DNA of 64,000 bases from Sphaerulina vaccinii (Eukaryota; Ascomycota; Dothideomycetes; Mycosphaerellales; Mycosphaerellaceae), in NCBI GenBank assembly GCA_022570795.1, contig JAKUDP010000006.1, positions 2,170,001 to 2,234,000 of the forward strand, written 5' to 3'. Of the stretch, positions 20,252-32,549 are shown one piece after another. A program made the position numbers and the translations under genes. The first letter of the stretch is position 1. Each line of letters starts with the position of its first letter. The notes beneath the pieces were generated by a model that did no database searches, had not been told where the DNA came from, and was given only the letters and a program-made list of their open reading frames with translations.

Positions 20252-21677
20252 ATGGATTATCAAGAGTCTCTTCTTTCAGTCGAGGTCAGACCATCACCCG
20301 CGTCCTTCGAGCCGATAGTGCTAGTCCCAGATGATTATCACGAACGCCAAGCTCGACGCCTCTCGGCCCAACAAAATGCAACTGCAGGAATCCCACAACA
20401 ACCTCGAGTTCATCAACCTCGCGATCCAGCGGCAGTCATGCCTCCACCAACGAGAGATCTATTTCGCAACACCAGTCTCGAGGAGCCTGCCCGCAGCCGC
20501 GCCCCTCCAACCCCAGCTCCGTTCCCAAATTACGAACTCACAGAAGCAGAGATGGATGCTGAAGACAGACATCACATCGCTCTCATGGGCATGGAAAGAC
20601 AGCGCACTCTCGACAAAGAGCGTGCTGCCCGCGCCGATAGATATGCAGACCGCCTTGATGCACTTCGAGTCTCGGAGAAGGAGATTCTCGCAGTCTACAA
20701 GCACGCGTTGTTTGAGTGGAAGGCAAGCAAGCCGACCGAACTCACATCTTTCTTGGACCATCTTCAGCATGCCTCTACTGCCGCCAGCTCTGGCGCTCGT
20801 GTTTGGGATATTGTCGGCTGGTTTCCCGGCACGCCAAAACAGGTCGGTATAGCTCTTCGAGCTGTTCAGAAGCACTACCATCTGCAAGCTGCAGCACAAG
20901 TCGAGCTCCGCCGCATTGAGGAGAAGTGTGAAGGCTGGAGCAGCCGACATGACTTGGATGGTGGATGGTGGATGGAGAGATCTTGACAGCTACAGAGCAT
21001 GATAAGCAACTCCAGCAGATGGGTGGCCAGGGTAATCGCGCAATCTTTGGTCTCAGTCTCCACTTCAACGACATCGGCACCTTCACCAACTGCTTTACCA
21101 AGCCAGGTCAGGAGAAATCACGTCTGCTCCATATCCTCGCCAATCTCCAAGTCAGAGAGACTTTGCTGAGGAACAGCGTGGCAAGCCTCGATACGCTCAC
21201 AATCTTGTGGAAGCTGCCCCGGCTTTCAAGTTCGCAGACTCGATCGACTGTAACATGATCCACTGGTGCTGCACAGCTCTTGATATCATCCAGTACCAGA
21301 TCAAGCCGACACTGGTGGCAGACTCAGCTCCTTGGAAGCTGGCCAAGCAGATCCACCACGCGACCATCTCCTTTGTCAACCCTCTCGATATCATCAATCT
21401 TCGGCACACTATCACCAAGGTTAAGGCCGAGCTCATGCCTTTGCTCAAAGAGATCGACGACTGGTCTACATCGACTCTGGAGAACTACAACTTCGCCGAC
21501 TTCAGCAGGATTCACCAGATGCAGATCGACGCTAGAGATCTGAGCGATAAGATGCTGCAGTATGAGAAGGAGCATGGCGAGGACATCCTCGGTACTTCCT
21601 GGAAGCCTATGGTTGAGGCAGCGATTGGAGGACTCGGCGACCAGGACTATGGTTCCGGATCTTCTCTCGAGATATGA
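20252..21677 (+). pseudogene. hypothetical protein gene split over three frames
   Basis: Frame 1 runs from the ATG at 20252 (MDYQESLLSVEVRPSPASFE) to a stop at 20986, frame 2 covers about 20965-21105 (EILTATEHDKQLQQMGGQGN..) and frame 3 about 21156-21677 (..EEQRGKPRYAHNLVEAAPAF.. to the stop). The first break falls in three tandem copies of the heptamer GGATGGT; removing two copies rejoins HDLDG to EILTATEHDK exactly, so a 14-bp expansion explains it. The second break could be a roughly 53-nt intron from GTCAGG at 21107, but its acceptor is poor, so another indel is possible. The protein would be about 460 aa, helical and acidic, with no recognised domain. Confidence 0.55.
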
Positions 21678-21885
21678 TGACGGCCTATGCCAACAAACAC
21701 AGCATGGGGGCCGTATCACAGGAGCACAGCCTGTTCAGAGAAGGCTCGAGATCGATTCCTGGGCGACCGTACAGATTGAGGCCACGGGATATATCCTAGG
21801 CAAATCCGATTCGGCACAGTTTGGAGATGTCCGGTGACAGCGAGGTACATCGAATACACTCGTCTGTCTGATGACCTCTTTCCTA
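21678..21885. other. short gap between convergent genes
   Basis: Nothing recognised. Confidence 0.3.
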
Positions 21886-22701
21886 TCATCTTACCCTCAC
21901 CGAGGGTCCTGTCAACGTCTCCTTCACACTGTCCATAAGACAAGCATCCAAGACCTCCCCAGCCTCCCTTCCCTCCATCCTCAACACATTCGCTTCTGCC
22001 TTCCAATGCCCAAAGCTGACACTAATCCACCTCACCTCGACGTCGTTCAACAACTCAATCATCCCTTCCGCTAACCCACGATACCTCATTCCCGCCTCGT
22101 TCCTCACCAGTCCCTCCACGAACCTCAACTCGGGTCCCTTTCCATACAGAACCCACTCATCGACTTTCAAAAAGATATGAAGCGTCCTCAGACTGGGACA
22201 CAACATCGTAAGCCTTTTCAAGTTCTCCGCTTCTTTATTGAGAGAAAGTACATCACTTCCACTCTTCCACAGCCTCCCGGAAGATAATGAAGCGAATGGT
22301 TGACTGAAAGGAGCTCGCATGTCAGAGATACTGACTACCAATTCCACATGTACTAGGTTTCTGAGGAGAGGGTCTGGATTGCCGGTCATGATCATCTGCG
22401 TGGTTCCCGAGGTGAATTCTAGGCGAGATGCTGAGCCTCGGATGTCTGCAAGATTGAGCACGATCACATTGGCTTCCAGATATGCGTGTTTGGCAAGCCT
22501 GTAGAGTCTGCGACAGCAGCGGAAGGGCTGGAGCAAGTGTCGAAGTCTTTTTGAGATCTGCTCGGTAATCACGCCGTTTGGTGCTGCCAAGTATGCACCT
22601 CGAGAAGTGCTTGTCACAGTCGGTTGATGCCAGATCATGGCATAGCTGCAGATGTGGGCTAAGAGCTCATCGGAGAGGGAAAAGATGTTGGTCGTCGTCA
22701 T
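21886..22701 (-). CDS. F-box-like protein, 271 aa
   Basis: Single exon on the minus strand. The start chosen is the first ATG, at 22701 (MTTTNIFSLSDELLAHICSY); the frame is open further upstream but has no ATG. The N-terminus resembles a short fungal F-box (LSDELLAHI..Y), which would bind Skp1 in an SCF ubiquitin ligase. It is followed by a Cys/Arg-rich helix (LLQPFRCCRRLYRLAKHAYL) and segments typical of fungal F-box proteins that report a group of genes or strata (LVHVELVVSISDMR, LKRLTMLCPSLRTLHIFL). The C-terminal half has no recognised repeat. Function beyond a likely adaptor role is unknown. Confidence 0.7.
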   Translation of the reverse strand: MTTTNIFSLSDELLAHICSYAMIWHQPTVTSTSRGAYLAAPNGVITEQISKRLRHLLQPFRCCRRLYRLAKHAYLEANVIVLNLADIRGSASRLEFTSGTTQMIMTGNPDPLLRNLVHVELVVSISDMRAPFSQPFASLSSGRLWKSGSDVLSLNKEAENLKRLTMLCPSLRTLHIFLKVDEWVLYGKGPELRFVEGLVRNEAGMRYRGLAEGMIELLNDVEVRWISVSFGHWKAEANVLRMEGREAGEVLDACLMDSVKETLTGPSVRVR

Positions 22702-23362
22702 TCTGGAAGTTGGCGCAGGGTAGTGTCCGGGAAGTATAGGAACTGGGAGTATATGGAAGGAAAACGGCAGGAAGCAACATCGGCCCACTCCGACCAACAA
22801 CGATGCCAATATCGCACAGGCTCAATGAGCCTTGCAATTTGGAGAGTATCGAAATGATTATACAGAGTCAATGACGTTGGAGGAGAGGAAGAGAGGAGGT
22901 CGAAGCAAGCTCAGCGGTTCAGCGGATGTACCTGAACTTTGCCGAAGATACGAGGAATGCGAGGCCAAGAGAAATCCTAAGGCATCTATGCAGCGTTCGG
23001 CAAGACATCACTCTGTGTCAATGGTACTGTAATGCGGAAGATGCAAGTCGCGAGATACTGTCAGAATGCGATGCACATTTCGCACCATCCAAGTGAAGGC
23101 AGACATAGCATACCGGAAATGAAGAACGAACATGTAACAGCGCATCCCTGCTCGTTACGAACAACCACATTCGGCCGTAAGCTCGTGCAAGACCTGACGG
23201 AGTGCAATGCTGGTAGTTTTGCTATTACTTAAGTGCAGACACTCATTGCTTCCAAGTCACATTGTATCCACCCAGTCCTGCTCTCGGCCTCAAGTCCACC
23301 TCTGTCTACAAACTTCGCAGCAAACCCCAAGTCTATATCCGTTTCCCGGTCCGAATCCTCCA
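22702..23362. other. intergenic
   Basis: Upstream regions of two divergent genes; no motif stands out. Confidence 0.4.
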
Positions 23363-23641
23363 ATGCAATCGATCAAACTCATCCTCACTTTGCTTACGAT
23401 GGCGTCCTGCTGTTATGGCACTGGGCGGTACAGATATCTGAGATCCTTTGCAGGCAGTATGTTCGCTGATGTGTCTATGCAGAGTCTTGCAACGGCGCCA
23501 CGTTCTGTAATCGTCCGTACGAATATTGCCTTGGAGGAGTCTGACTACTACGATTACGAGTCGAATGATGACTGTTACGGATTGCCCACGTTGAATTGTG
23601 TCATTCCCGCGGGAGAAACGGAAGGCAGATGCGAGCCATGA
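23363..23641 (+). CDS. small secreted protein, 92 aa (effector-like)
   Basis: The ATG at 23363 starts MQSIKLILTLLTMASCCYG, a good signal peptide with likely cleavage after residue 19 or so. The mature part of about 73 residues is acidic, with a Tyr/Asp/Glu-rich segment (EESDYYDYESNDDCYG) and three cysteines (CYGLPTLNC and the penultimate Cys). An odd number of cysteines, small size and secretion fit the broad class of fungal small secreted proteins or effector candidates, but nothing identifies a target. The frame is open upstream without a better start. Confidence 0.55.
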   Translation: MQSIKLILTLLTMASCCYGTGRYRYLRSFAGSMFADVSMQSLATAPRSVIVRTNIALEESDYYDYESNDDCYGLPTLNCVIPAGETEGRCEP

Positions 23642-24042
23642 TCGATGGCGTGTCAAGATTGTAGGTTGTGATCGTCTGGCTTGGACTTGAAGATGGTACG
23701 CAAGGTCTTTGCACCTGGACGTGGTGGTCATTGTGTGTGCACAGGAATTTGTGGTCTCACGAGCATCATTTGCTTGCAGAAGTGATTGTTGCCAATTGCA
23801 AGTGACCCTGACATCATTCGACTTTCCCCAAACACCAACTCTCAACGCTGTCCACACATCACAGCACGATAACATTGCACATGTATGCAAATTCAGTACG
23901 AGAGTGACCGCACGATCGTGCAGAAGAGGCTCGTATTTGCTATTAGCTTTGACGTTGTTGTCAACGAATGCTGTTGCTTGCTGAGAGCAGGAGCTGGCTC
24001 CGGCGGTTGAGATATATGTTAGAGCAAAGTTTACCCTGAGAC

Positions 24043-24786
24043 ATGCACTGGTGCAAGCCCAATAATACTAGGCGTAATCTCAGTATTCAGGTATGTATAA
24101 CCCCTAACACAACAACAGGGCTCTCTCATATCCTCCATATATCCGAGGGCCCACCACATGGCTCAACAAATACCAGTCCAATGAGTAGGTCTGTTCACTA
24201 TCTAAGTGATGCAGATGAACCGAAGGATACAAACCCTATTTTGCACTTTTGCCATTCAGCTAGAGTTTGTGCTGAATCAAGCTTCGATTCGCGGGCTTTT
24301 CGTTTTTGCACCAACCAGAGGATACACCGAATATGTGTTCGACTTTCAGGTCATGATTATGTATGCATGCCATTGGTCGATGAATCCTCACATTCGATGG
24401 GCCCTCTCAAGTTCGGATTCAGGGACTGCGGTGCTGTAGTGCGATGCGTTTCGCGTTCTCTTCTGCTCAATATACGTGAGATTCTTGGCGACAACAACAT
24501 GGCGTTTGAGCTGCTCGACGACAGTTCTACCTTTCTGCGACACGAAGAGACTGATTTTACGCGACCTCCTTCATCTTTGCCAGTGCCTCTTCGCAGCACG
24601 CTGTGTTCACGTGTGGCTGGGTTACTCCAGCGCATCCGCTCAGCACAAGACTGCCAAACGAAGCAGTATTTCGATCGAGGTCCACCGGCAGCAAGTTCTC
24701 AAGCATTGCTCCGGCTCCACGTCAAAGGTGACTGGAAGGGTAGCACCATGGTCCTGCCCTGTCAATCAACCGCTGATATCCTCTAG
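24043..24786 (+). CDS. doubtful 247-codon ORF
   Basis: Open from an ATG at 24043 (MHWCKPNNTRRNLSIQ) to a stop at 24786. Cys, Ser and Arg content is high and no domain, signal peptide or family likeness is visible. A GTATGT donor-like site within it near 24090 and the absence of any conserved pattern make it as likely to be chance as a gene. Confidence 0.25.
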   Translation: MHWCKPNNTRRNLSIQVCITPNTTTGLSHILHISEGPPHGSTNTSPMSRSVHYLSDADEPKDTNPILHFCHSARVCAESSFDSRAFRFCTNQRIHRICVRLSGHDYVCMPLVDESSHSMGPLKFGFRDCGAVVRCVSRSLLLNIREILGDNNMAFELLDDSSTFLRHEETDFTRPPSSLPVPLRSTLCSRVAGLLQRIRSAQDCQTKQYFDRGPPAASSQALLRLHVKGDWKGSTMVLPCQSTADIL

Positions 24787-26100
24787 AGCTTACCCACCAC
24801 TCGCCACGACCGCTACATGTACGACAACGAATCGAAAGCAAAGAAATCTATCCTGCCCACCACACCGAGCCATTGATACAGAGGACGATTGCATTCGCCA
24901 TCCGCATTCGTGATCCTGTAGGCGCCGACAAGAGAGCACAAACCCCATTCATACTCGCCACACATGCCGCGCAAAAGACCGCCAAGGAGGAACGGTCTCT
25001 GAGAAAATGAGTACAAGACTGCAGGCTGATGGCCAGAGCAGCTCGAGACGGCTGGTCGGCTCAATGGAGGCTGCGAAGTGGTTGGACTGAACTAGCTACT
25101 GGGCGAGATCATACATGCGCAATCCGAGCAGATGGAAGCCTTGACTGCCACCTGCGAGTCCGATATGGGTGGCGATCGGACAATTGATAGAGGTAGGAGT
25201 ATCGGATGTAGTCTTCCACGATGACCCAGTGGACTAGTTCCGTGGACTTTCTGGCCGCCTCACCGCCAAAACTGGGAGACATAGCTACACCGAGACGCAG
25301 ATCGTTCGACTCGTCGTGCGTGAAAGAACTACGGCGGAACGCAGCGTCCACTGAAGCCTCTCTAGCCTCTCCATAATTGCCCAGCATCGTTGGGCCGTTT
25401 GCGCATACATTGCCGATGTTTGAGCAGCGTAAGTTATCCCTACGACATAAGTCTGATTCCACTACACCAATGGCGACTGTCGAAGTGGCACGAATCGAGA
25501 TAAGCGATGAACCTCCAGCTGACCGCTTCCAGGGTTTCCACCCTCAGCCCTTCCAAGGATGGTCGCAGTCTCATAGATGCCAGTGAGCGCCCAATGCGCG
25601 GCTCTGGAGTCTCTACCGGGGGTGATTGGCCCATCCTGACTCCATGCATCCCCAATGGGACCTCTTCGGCCATGCTAGCCACGCCGTCAGAGACACCAGC
25701 ACTGGCTCCATCACGTACCGCTAGTGCTTGGCCAGTATGCAAGCATGTGCTCGCATTCTGCACTGCAACTACAGCAGTCTTGGTGTTGCACGATCCAAGA
25801 AGAGGAAGGAGCTGCCAATATGCGTTGGTCCGTCCGCTCGCGTGCCAGAACAAGACACATCCGAGCATGTTCTCCTAGCTGACACCACGGCGCATACCAC
25901 GAGGACTCCGACCCATCGCCAGTAGCCAGGAAGAGCACAGTGGAACGAGTCACCCAGTGTCGTGTGAAGCCAGTGCATCGATGCCTGATGGTCAGCCATA
26001 TGTTGTGACAACGTCGACAGCAGGCTCCGCCACCTGCGGTTGTGGTGCCCATCCTCAGTGAAGTTCGACCGATGACGCTGATTGGCAGAGCAGCAGGAGT
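24787..26100. other. no gene supported
   Basis: Several antiparallel ORFs of 60-140 codons overlap; none is preferred. Confidence 0.35.
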
Positions 26101-26355
26101 ATGAGCACGGTTGCGCCCAAGGACAAGACGAAAGAGAAGACCTTTACGGACAAATGGGTAGAGCTCCCTGGAGCGGCCGAGACGTCGTTCGTAGACCATG
26201 GGACGCCTGCCTACAGCGTGCTGGAACACATGCAGCCACTGGGAGAGCCGTTAAGCGCGAAGACCGAGCAGCGAGTGGAAGGATGTGGGTCGCGCAAGTC
26301 AATTTTCGAGCGTGGCACTGGCGCAGAAGAGTGGAAGGGCTCTGAGCACTCCTGA
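26101..26355 (+). CDS. possible exon of a hypothetical gene (VAPKDKTKEKTF), 84 codons
   Basis: The ORF starts MSTVAPKDKTKEKTFTDKWV and is preceded by an acceptor-like GATTGGCAG at 26080, so it may be an internal exon. Its first 15 residues match the segment at about 6.27 kb. The remainder (ELPGAAETSFVDHGTPAYSV..) looks protein-like but belongs to no family I recognise. Confidence 0.35.
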   Translation: MSTVAPKDKTKEKTFTDKWVELPGAAETSFVDHGTPAYSVLEHMQPLGEPLSAKTEQRVEGCGSRKSIFERGTGAEEWKGSEHS

Positions 26356-28361
26356 AGGCACGTCCTGTCTGCTCTTGGATGATCTCAGGTTGAGCCTGAA
26401 GTGAAGCTACCGGGACTGCGACGCGGAGTGTGGTGGCTCAAGACGGCCATGGCAATGGTAAGCCTATCCATCCTAGTCGTTTTGACAACATGCTGACCTT
26501 CTCTGGGAACTTCAATAACTTGGTTCCCGGGATCTTCTCCTGTCGCATTGACCACTGTACCAATTTCTTGGATGCGGCCACCCAGCTCCCCTATACTCAC
26601 ATGACTGCGAACATTTCCGTTGCCATCAGACGTTGTCCGATGCGACCGGAGGTGTGGATGGTCGTGTGAGTACAGGGAAGCGGTGTGGCGACATCCTTAA
26701 AATTGATGTAGTGATCGGTGTGCCAGGAGAAGATTTGGATTGAACGAAGGATACGAGAAACCCTGCAGCCTTTTCACTGACTGTGTAGCTTCTTCTGAGT
26801 GGCTTGGCCTGCGAAGGGTGATCACCTGAATCGTGTGGAGGATGAGTAGCTGCTAAGGCGGGCTCGACAGAACAGTAACAGCACAGCAGGGCGAGAAGAA
26901 GGTGAAGACAATACACGCATCTACCACGACCGCCTTCTCCCATTGCGCTCCCGTTGCCAACACTCGACATGCTGACCTGCCTGAGAGTCACAGCGTCGAC
27001 CATACTCAGCAACAAAGACCACAGAATGCAGGTTGTCGAGAGCGCCGTATCAGTTCCCGAAGTGGAACTCATACATCGCCCCGCTTACCACGACGTCCTG
27101 GCGCGACTGCGAGCGACACAGTCTCCGCGTTGTCGCTCGGTTCGGCATGTACTAGCAGTACTCAAGAGCAGGTGTGCGACAGTCGCAATTCGCAAAGGAA
27201 AATCTCTTTCGCGAAATCCGGTTCCCTGCTCGCCGATCAGCGTTACAGCAAATTTACTACGATGCGGTACGCGGCCTGTCCAGCGAGCTGACGCAGAGGT
27301 GCTGGAAAGCAGTCAAGCCAGATGCTGCTTCAATGTTGTGCAGAGCTTTCAAGAAGACTCGTACGTTTCCAAGGTCTGGTCGCAGCCTGCAGCTGGAGAT
27401 ACGAAACGCCTTCTCAGACTGCTTTCCGGCTACATGTCTGTCAATCTCGTAAATCGTCGCAGTCAGAAAACTGGGATAAGGACTCTGCAGGGGCATCGGT
27501 TCGTGCCAGATGGCAGGCTGACACGCAGTCTCGAGGCAGAAGAGCATTCAGCATGTGCAGACGTCTGGTGAATCTCGATGCTGACGTCCAGCTGCGCGAT
27601 TCTCCAACAGCTTCACCACAGCATCGCAGAGCTCTCATGCTACTTTCGTCGGTGCATTTGCTCGAAGATGTGGCAGGAGAGAAACTACCTGCTGCCACTG
27701 GCCTGGCGAAGCGGCCTCTCGTCCCGAATGCATTGGAGCATATACACTACTGCAGGACATTGCTCTCGTCACATTGCCCCAGGCCACGCGGTCTTACGCC
27801 AGGCAAGCCACGTGGGTCACTGTGCGTCACAATATGGCCAGCAGAAGAGCCCTAACTGCAAGAAGCAGACTTCACTGCAGCGGAATGGCCCAGGATATGT
27901 TCGCAAATGCAAGCCCAGACCTACACGTTCCCAATAGATGATAGCGCTGGGCAGGACCTGCCTGGGCTGTGGACCTCATGACCACTTGGTGACTTCCAGT
28001 AGCTTGTCCAGCCTGCAGCAGTCTCTTCCTAATCGCCAAATCTTGACTTTTCAGCTCGTGTGCGGAAATCAAGCTGGTCGCCTAACAAGTTGCGCCTGCG
28101 CAGAGCCGCCTGCATGTTGCCCTGCTCGCTTCCATGCTTTGGTCATGCCATCGACTGGCATACCACTCATCGGCGTGCCGATCATGACCGCGTCCTCACT
28201 CTGGCGAGCCTATGGGACAGATGAGGCGCCGTTGGCGATCCGTGGTCTGATCGGAGACTTTTTCTCGGCCATCGAGGTGTACGGGCGTCGCAGTCGCATC
28301 GTGGTACGGTCTGGCAGGCTCGTCCTACATCTTCCGACTCGGCCGTGGATGCAGGCCGATC
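26356..28361. other. no gene supported
   Basis: ORFs of 90-200 codons overlap on both strands without clear starts or motifs. It may hold downstream exons of the disrupted minus-strand gene, because a GTAAGA donor-like site overlaps that gene's stop at 28362. Confidence 0.35.
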
Positions 28362-28553
28362 TTACTGGCCATCTTTGTCCATGAAGACGATGATCACTCG
28401 GTGGTCAGCAAAGTCCTCGGCGACGATGAGATGAAATCGTTCGCACAACAAGCATTCAAGCTGATGTTGAGGTGCTGTGATGAAAGAGGAGAGGTGGTGA
28501 GGTACGATTGAGTTTGGCGGGGTACCCCATGTCCAAAATGCCGAGGACTGTGG
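28362..28553 (-). pseudogene. 3' part of a gene split by the copia element
   Basis: The 63 codons read ..PQSSAFWTWGTPPNSIVPHH.. to ..FADHRVIIVFMDKDGQ and a TAA at 28362. When the retrotransposon and one copy of its GTGGA target duplication are removed, this frame continues exactly from the ORF that starts at 34725, giving 129 codons without a stop. The family is not recognised. The stop sits in CCAGTAAGA, so it could instead be an intron donor and the gene may once have been longer. Confidence 0.65.
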
Positions 28554-28554
28554 A
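28550..28554. repeat. 5-bp target-site duplication, left copy (GTGGA)
   Basis: GTGGA directly precedes the 5' LTR and is repeated directly after the 3' LTR. Five bp is the usual size for Ty1/copia integration. Confidence 0.9.
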
Positions 28555-28788
28555 TGTTGCGCGGATAGCCGAAAACACCGAATATAAGCCAAGAAATAGT
28601 CTCAGATATGAGAAACTAGCCCTCTAGGCTTGTGCAGAGATTTCTCAGATCTTGGCGAACAGTTTAGTATATAGAACGTACTATAGATAGCTTAGAACAA
28701 TTAGTTGTTAACTCCTATATAATCTAATCTATATATTCTAATATTTATAAAATTACTAAGCAATTATATAACTAACTACCTCGTATTA
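28555..28788 (+). repeat. 5' LTR (234 bp)
   Basis: Begins TGTTGCGCGG and ends CTCGTATTA, matching CTCGCATCA in the 3' LTR. It is 11 bp longer than the 3' LTR owing to an 'agtctcagat'-type insertion near 28599. The outer half keeps CA/TG dinucleotides; the inner half from about 28690 is heavily mutated. Confidence 0.9.
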
Positions 28789-28849
28789 GTTATAAGCCTA
28801 GAATATATATAATCTAACCCTAATTCTTTACTTTTAGAATTATAAAATA

Positions 28850-29600
28850 ACTCGAATACTACTACTAACCTCTCTACGACTATATTAATACTTTAGATAG
28901 TAGGCGCTATACCTATAAAGAAAGTATACTATAAGGTAGAGAATTAGGACAATTAGAATAACTAAACAAAGCGATCTATAATAGCCCTATAGATTTAGTA
29001 ATATATCGACCCTAATAGCGCTAATATATAACTAGAGCCTATAAAAGACTCTAAGTACCTAATAGTTATAGAAGATAAGTCTAAGATAATATAAGAATAG
29101 AAGTTTATTATAGATATAAAGTATAAGGTAGTAGTATATAGATAAGCTAACTTTAATAAATTCGATAATATATATATATACTTTACTTAGTACTTCGACG
29201 ATTTAGCTAATAATACCTATAAGATAAGACTTATAGATAAGGTAATATTGCGCGACAAGTATATACTATTTATAGAGATATATAAGCCTATAGAGCGCCG
29301 TAGTAAAGAAATATACTCTGCGAGATTATATATACTAGAACTCGGTTAGAAAGGCTATATATCTAGTAAGGACTAGGCTAATATATAGCTATTACTTGAA
29401 CTACGTATATAGGTAGTTAAATATAGTAACGCCGATAAGCTACTATCTAAGTTTATTAGTACTATTACTAAAAGCTTATACTCTACTATAACTACTATAT
29501 ATAGTAAGATCTATAGTAATAATAGCTCTACAACTTAGATATTAACTAAGGTAGTAAGCTACTAGATTAATATAAATTGCAAACTACCGAGCCTATATTT
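28850..29600 (+). pseudogene. gag-like remnant of the copia element
   Basis: Reading through stops gives pieces such as KFIIDIKYKVVVYRQANFNK and YFDDLANNTYKI, in the position and style of a copia Gag. The assignment rests mainly on position. Confidence 0.45.
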
Positions 29601-30819
29601 ATATAGCGCAAATGCTACGTTTAGTAACTTTAACTTAAGGATAATACTAACTCGAATATACCTCCTCTACTACCTCTAAGTAGTATATATAATAATAAAA
29701 GAAGCAAGAGGTATATATACCTTACTAGCAAGCCTAAAGTAGACAACTATATAATATTAGCTATATATACTATTACTAATCTAAAGAAACAGCCTATAGC
29801 TAAGAATTGTAACTCTAAGTTTAAAAAATACTTTAAGAACTACTTTACTAAGCTTAAGAAAGATAGTAATCTTCTTACTAATATAAAGAAGAAGTTCCCT
29901 AATAATACTAAGTATAACAACTTCTTAGCTAGCAATATAGCTAGTAGTATACCGAGTACTATATCGATACTAAAACTAGTAATTAATATACTTTATAATA
30001 ATAGCTAAGATAGTAGTTATAGTTATACTATACTTGTTTATATAGTATACTATATAGAATATACGCCTATAGATACTACTAATATATAGGCCTATAATAG
30101 CTATATAAATATATATATTATTAACTATTATTTAAAAGCTATATTCTAACTATATTATATAGTCCGAGGTATAGCTATTCGAGCCGGTACTACTATATTT
30201 AAAGTTGTTACTTATAGTAACTATATACTAGATATTAGTCTAGTAATACTTATATTATATAACGTCGCCTATATACTAGGCTTTTATATAAATATTATAG
30301 CTTACTATATTCTTAAAAAATCTAGTCTATAGTAGTATAGCTTTAAGAACTTACTCTATTAATACGACAAGGCTACTAACTAAGATACCTTTATTATAAG
30401 GCTTTATAAGCCTAATAATAATATACCCTACCTTGCTATAACTATACTAGCGCTATATAATATTATAGCGCAAATAATATTTATAAACCTTTAAGAACAA
30501 AATAGTATATATATACTAGTTACTCTAACCTTACCTCTACCGAACCTACTACTTATACTCTTCTTATACTAGTCTGAAGCCCCTACTAACCTCTATAGGC
30601 CTATAGGTACGAGCTTAAAAGCTCGTATACTAAGGCAACTTACTATAAGGCAATAGTATATAATACTTAGTTATATAGGCAAAGAGAGGTTAAGAGAGTT
30701 CTATAAGTACGTACTTAGTATAGAGGTTATAGGGGACGTAGAGAAGGACTTAGATAAGCTATAAATAGAAGACTATAAGGTTTGTACTACTAGTAAGAAT
30801 ATATATATTTACTTATATA

Positions 30820-31430
30820 TCGAACAATTATAAAAAACAACCTCTTTTAGCTATATTATTATAGATACCTACTTCTTTATAGAGGTATATAATAGCTCTA
30901 AATATATACTTTACCTTATAGACCTTATAATATTATTAGAGTTTATAGAAGCTACTATATTTAAGAAAGGCAAGATACTTACTAATATAATTATAAAAGT
31001 TATTTAATTAGCTAACTTAATAGATTGCATTGTCGTACGGCTTAGTACTAATATAGATACTATACTAATTAATTCTTAAAGGATAATAACTAAGTACTTC
31101 GAAACTATATTAAAAAATAAGAGTATTTAGTAGATACTAGCTATAAAGGAAGGCTATTACTAATTGCTAGCTAAAATATATAGTAAATAACTAATCGATA
31201 CTATACGTTGCCTTATATAATAAAGCAACCTTAGTATTAAACTCTAGCCTAAGTATATATACGTAGCTATATATATACTTAATCGATTGCCTATACCTAG
31301 CAAATATAGTAGTAAAATACTAATTAAGTTAGTAACTAGATAGAAGCCAAACCTCTCAAACCTCTATATATTTAGCTATAAAGCCTATATTTATAAAGTT
31401 AGTATAGACTAACCTAAGAAGCTAGAAAAG
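30820..31430 (+). pseudogene. copia integrase remnant
   Basis: Decayed reading contains KYFETILKNKSI, LLAKIYSK.LIDTIRCLI, IYILNRLPIPSK and PNLSNLYIFSYKAYIYKV, which follow the C-terminal part of copia integrase (..AVYILNRLP....KTP.E...G.KP...HLRVFGC.AYVH.). Many stops are present. Confidence 0.7.
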
Positions 31431-32549
31431 ATACTAGTACGAGCTTATATTAGCTACCTCTATAGCTTTATTAGTAATAATATATATAGAGTATAGATAC
31501 TATCTTAAAAGTATATAATTACTACTTTCTATATATACTTTAATAAGAGGTAGTTCTATCGACTAGGCGACTTAGATATTATAGTTGTTATACCTAGCTT
31601 ATTAGACAATATCGATATACCTTATATAGATACCGAAAAGGCTATTATAGCTAAGTTATATAATCTCTAGTTATTAGGTTAATATATAACTAATCTAGTA
31701 TAATAACTAATCGTAGATACTCTATATAATACCGATAATTATATATAAGAGCCCTCGGCCAATTAGAGCCCTACAAATACCTCTAATAACTCGCAGATTG
31801 CAACGGAAATAGTAGTAAAAGTTATAGAATAGCCGTTTCTAGGCAATATACTAACTTTGCTACCTAAGTAGAATTTTCTATAATACTCGATATAGGTAGA
31901 TCTTACTCGGAAACAGGGGTACGAAGACGTAGAAGCTCCTTCTAGTATATAGATACTACTACTAGAGAAGCCCGAATATTCCTATAGTCCCTCTAAAGAG
32001 GTAAGAGCGCCCGAGATTAATATTAAAATAATCGATAATAAATTATAGTTTCCATCGAAACGCCTATATATAATAGACTATAGACTATATAGTAATAGTA
32101 TAGATAAACTAAGGTACGGGGAATACTCTACTACTATACTAGATATAGGACCTCTACTACTACTATCTCTACTACTACTAATAGATTAAGAGATAGAACT
32201 TACTAGCTCTAAGCTAGTAAGGTATACTATAGACGAACTAGTATATATTATATTAAGTAGATTAAGTATTAATAATAATATAATACTACTATTTATAACA
32301 AACTACAAAGCTTATACCTTTACTAATATAATATAGCTTAGTATACAATCTAACCTTATATAGCTTTCTAAGCTATCTTATTATAGTATAACTGCAACGC
32401 AGAGTCTATAGCTATATAGTATAGTAGTATTAATAGTATTAATAACTATAATAAGCTATAAGTAAGATAGGCCGTTATACTATTATAATTTACTACTAGA
32501 ACTAAGAGGCTAGAAAGCTATAAAAAAATATAAACAAGCTATAGAATTT

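Noticed and set aside
21107..21159. Intron to repair the second frame break at 21.1 kb
   Set aside because: The donor GTCAGG and acceptor GAGAG are both poor and no better pair keeps the frame; left as unresolved.
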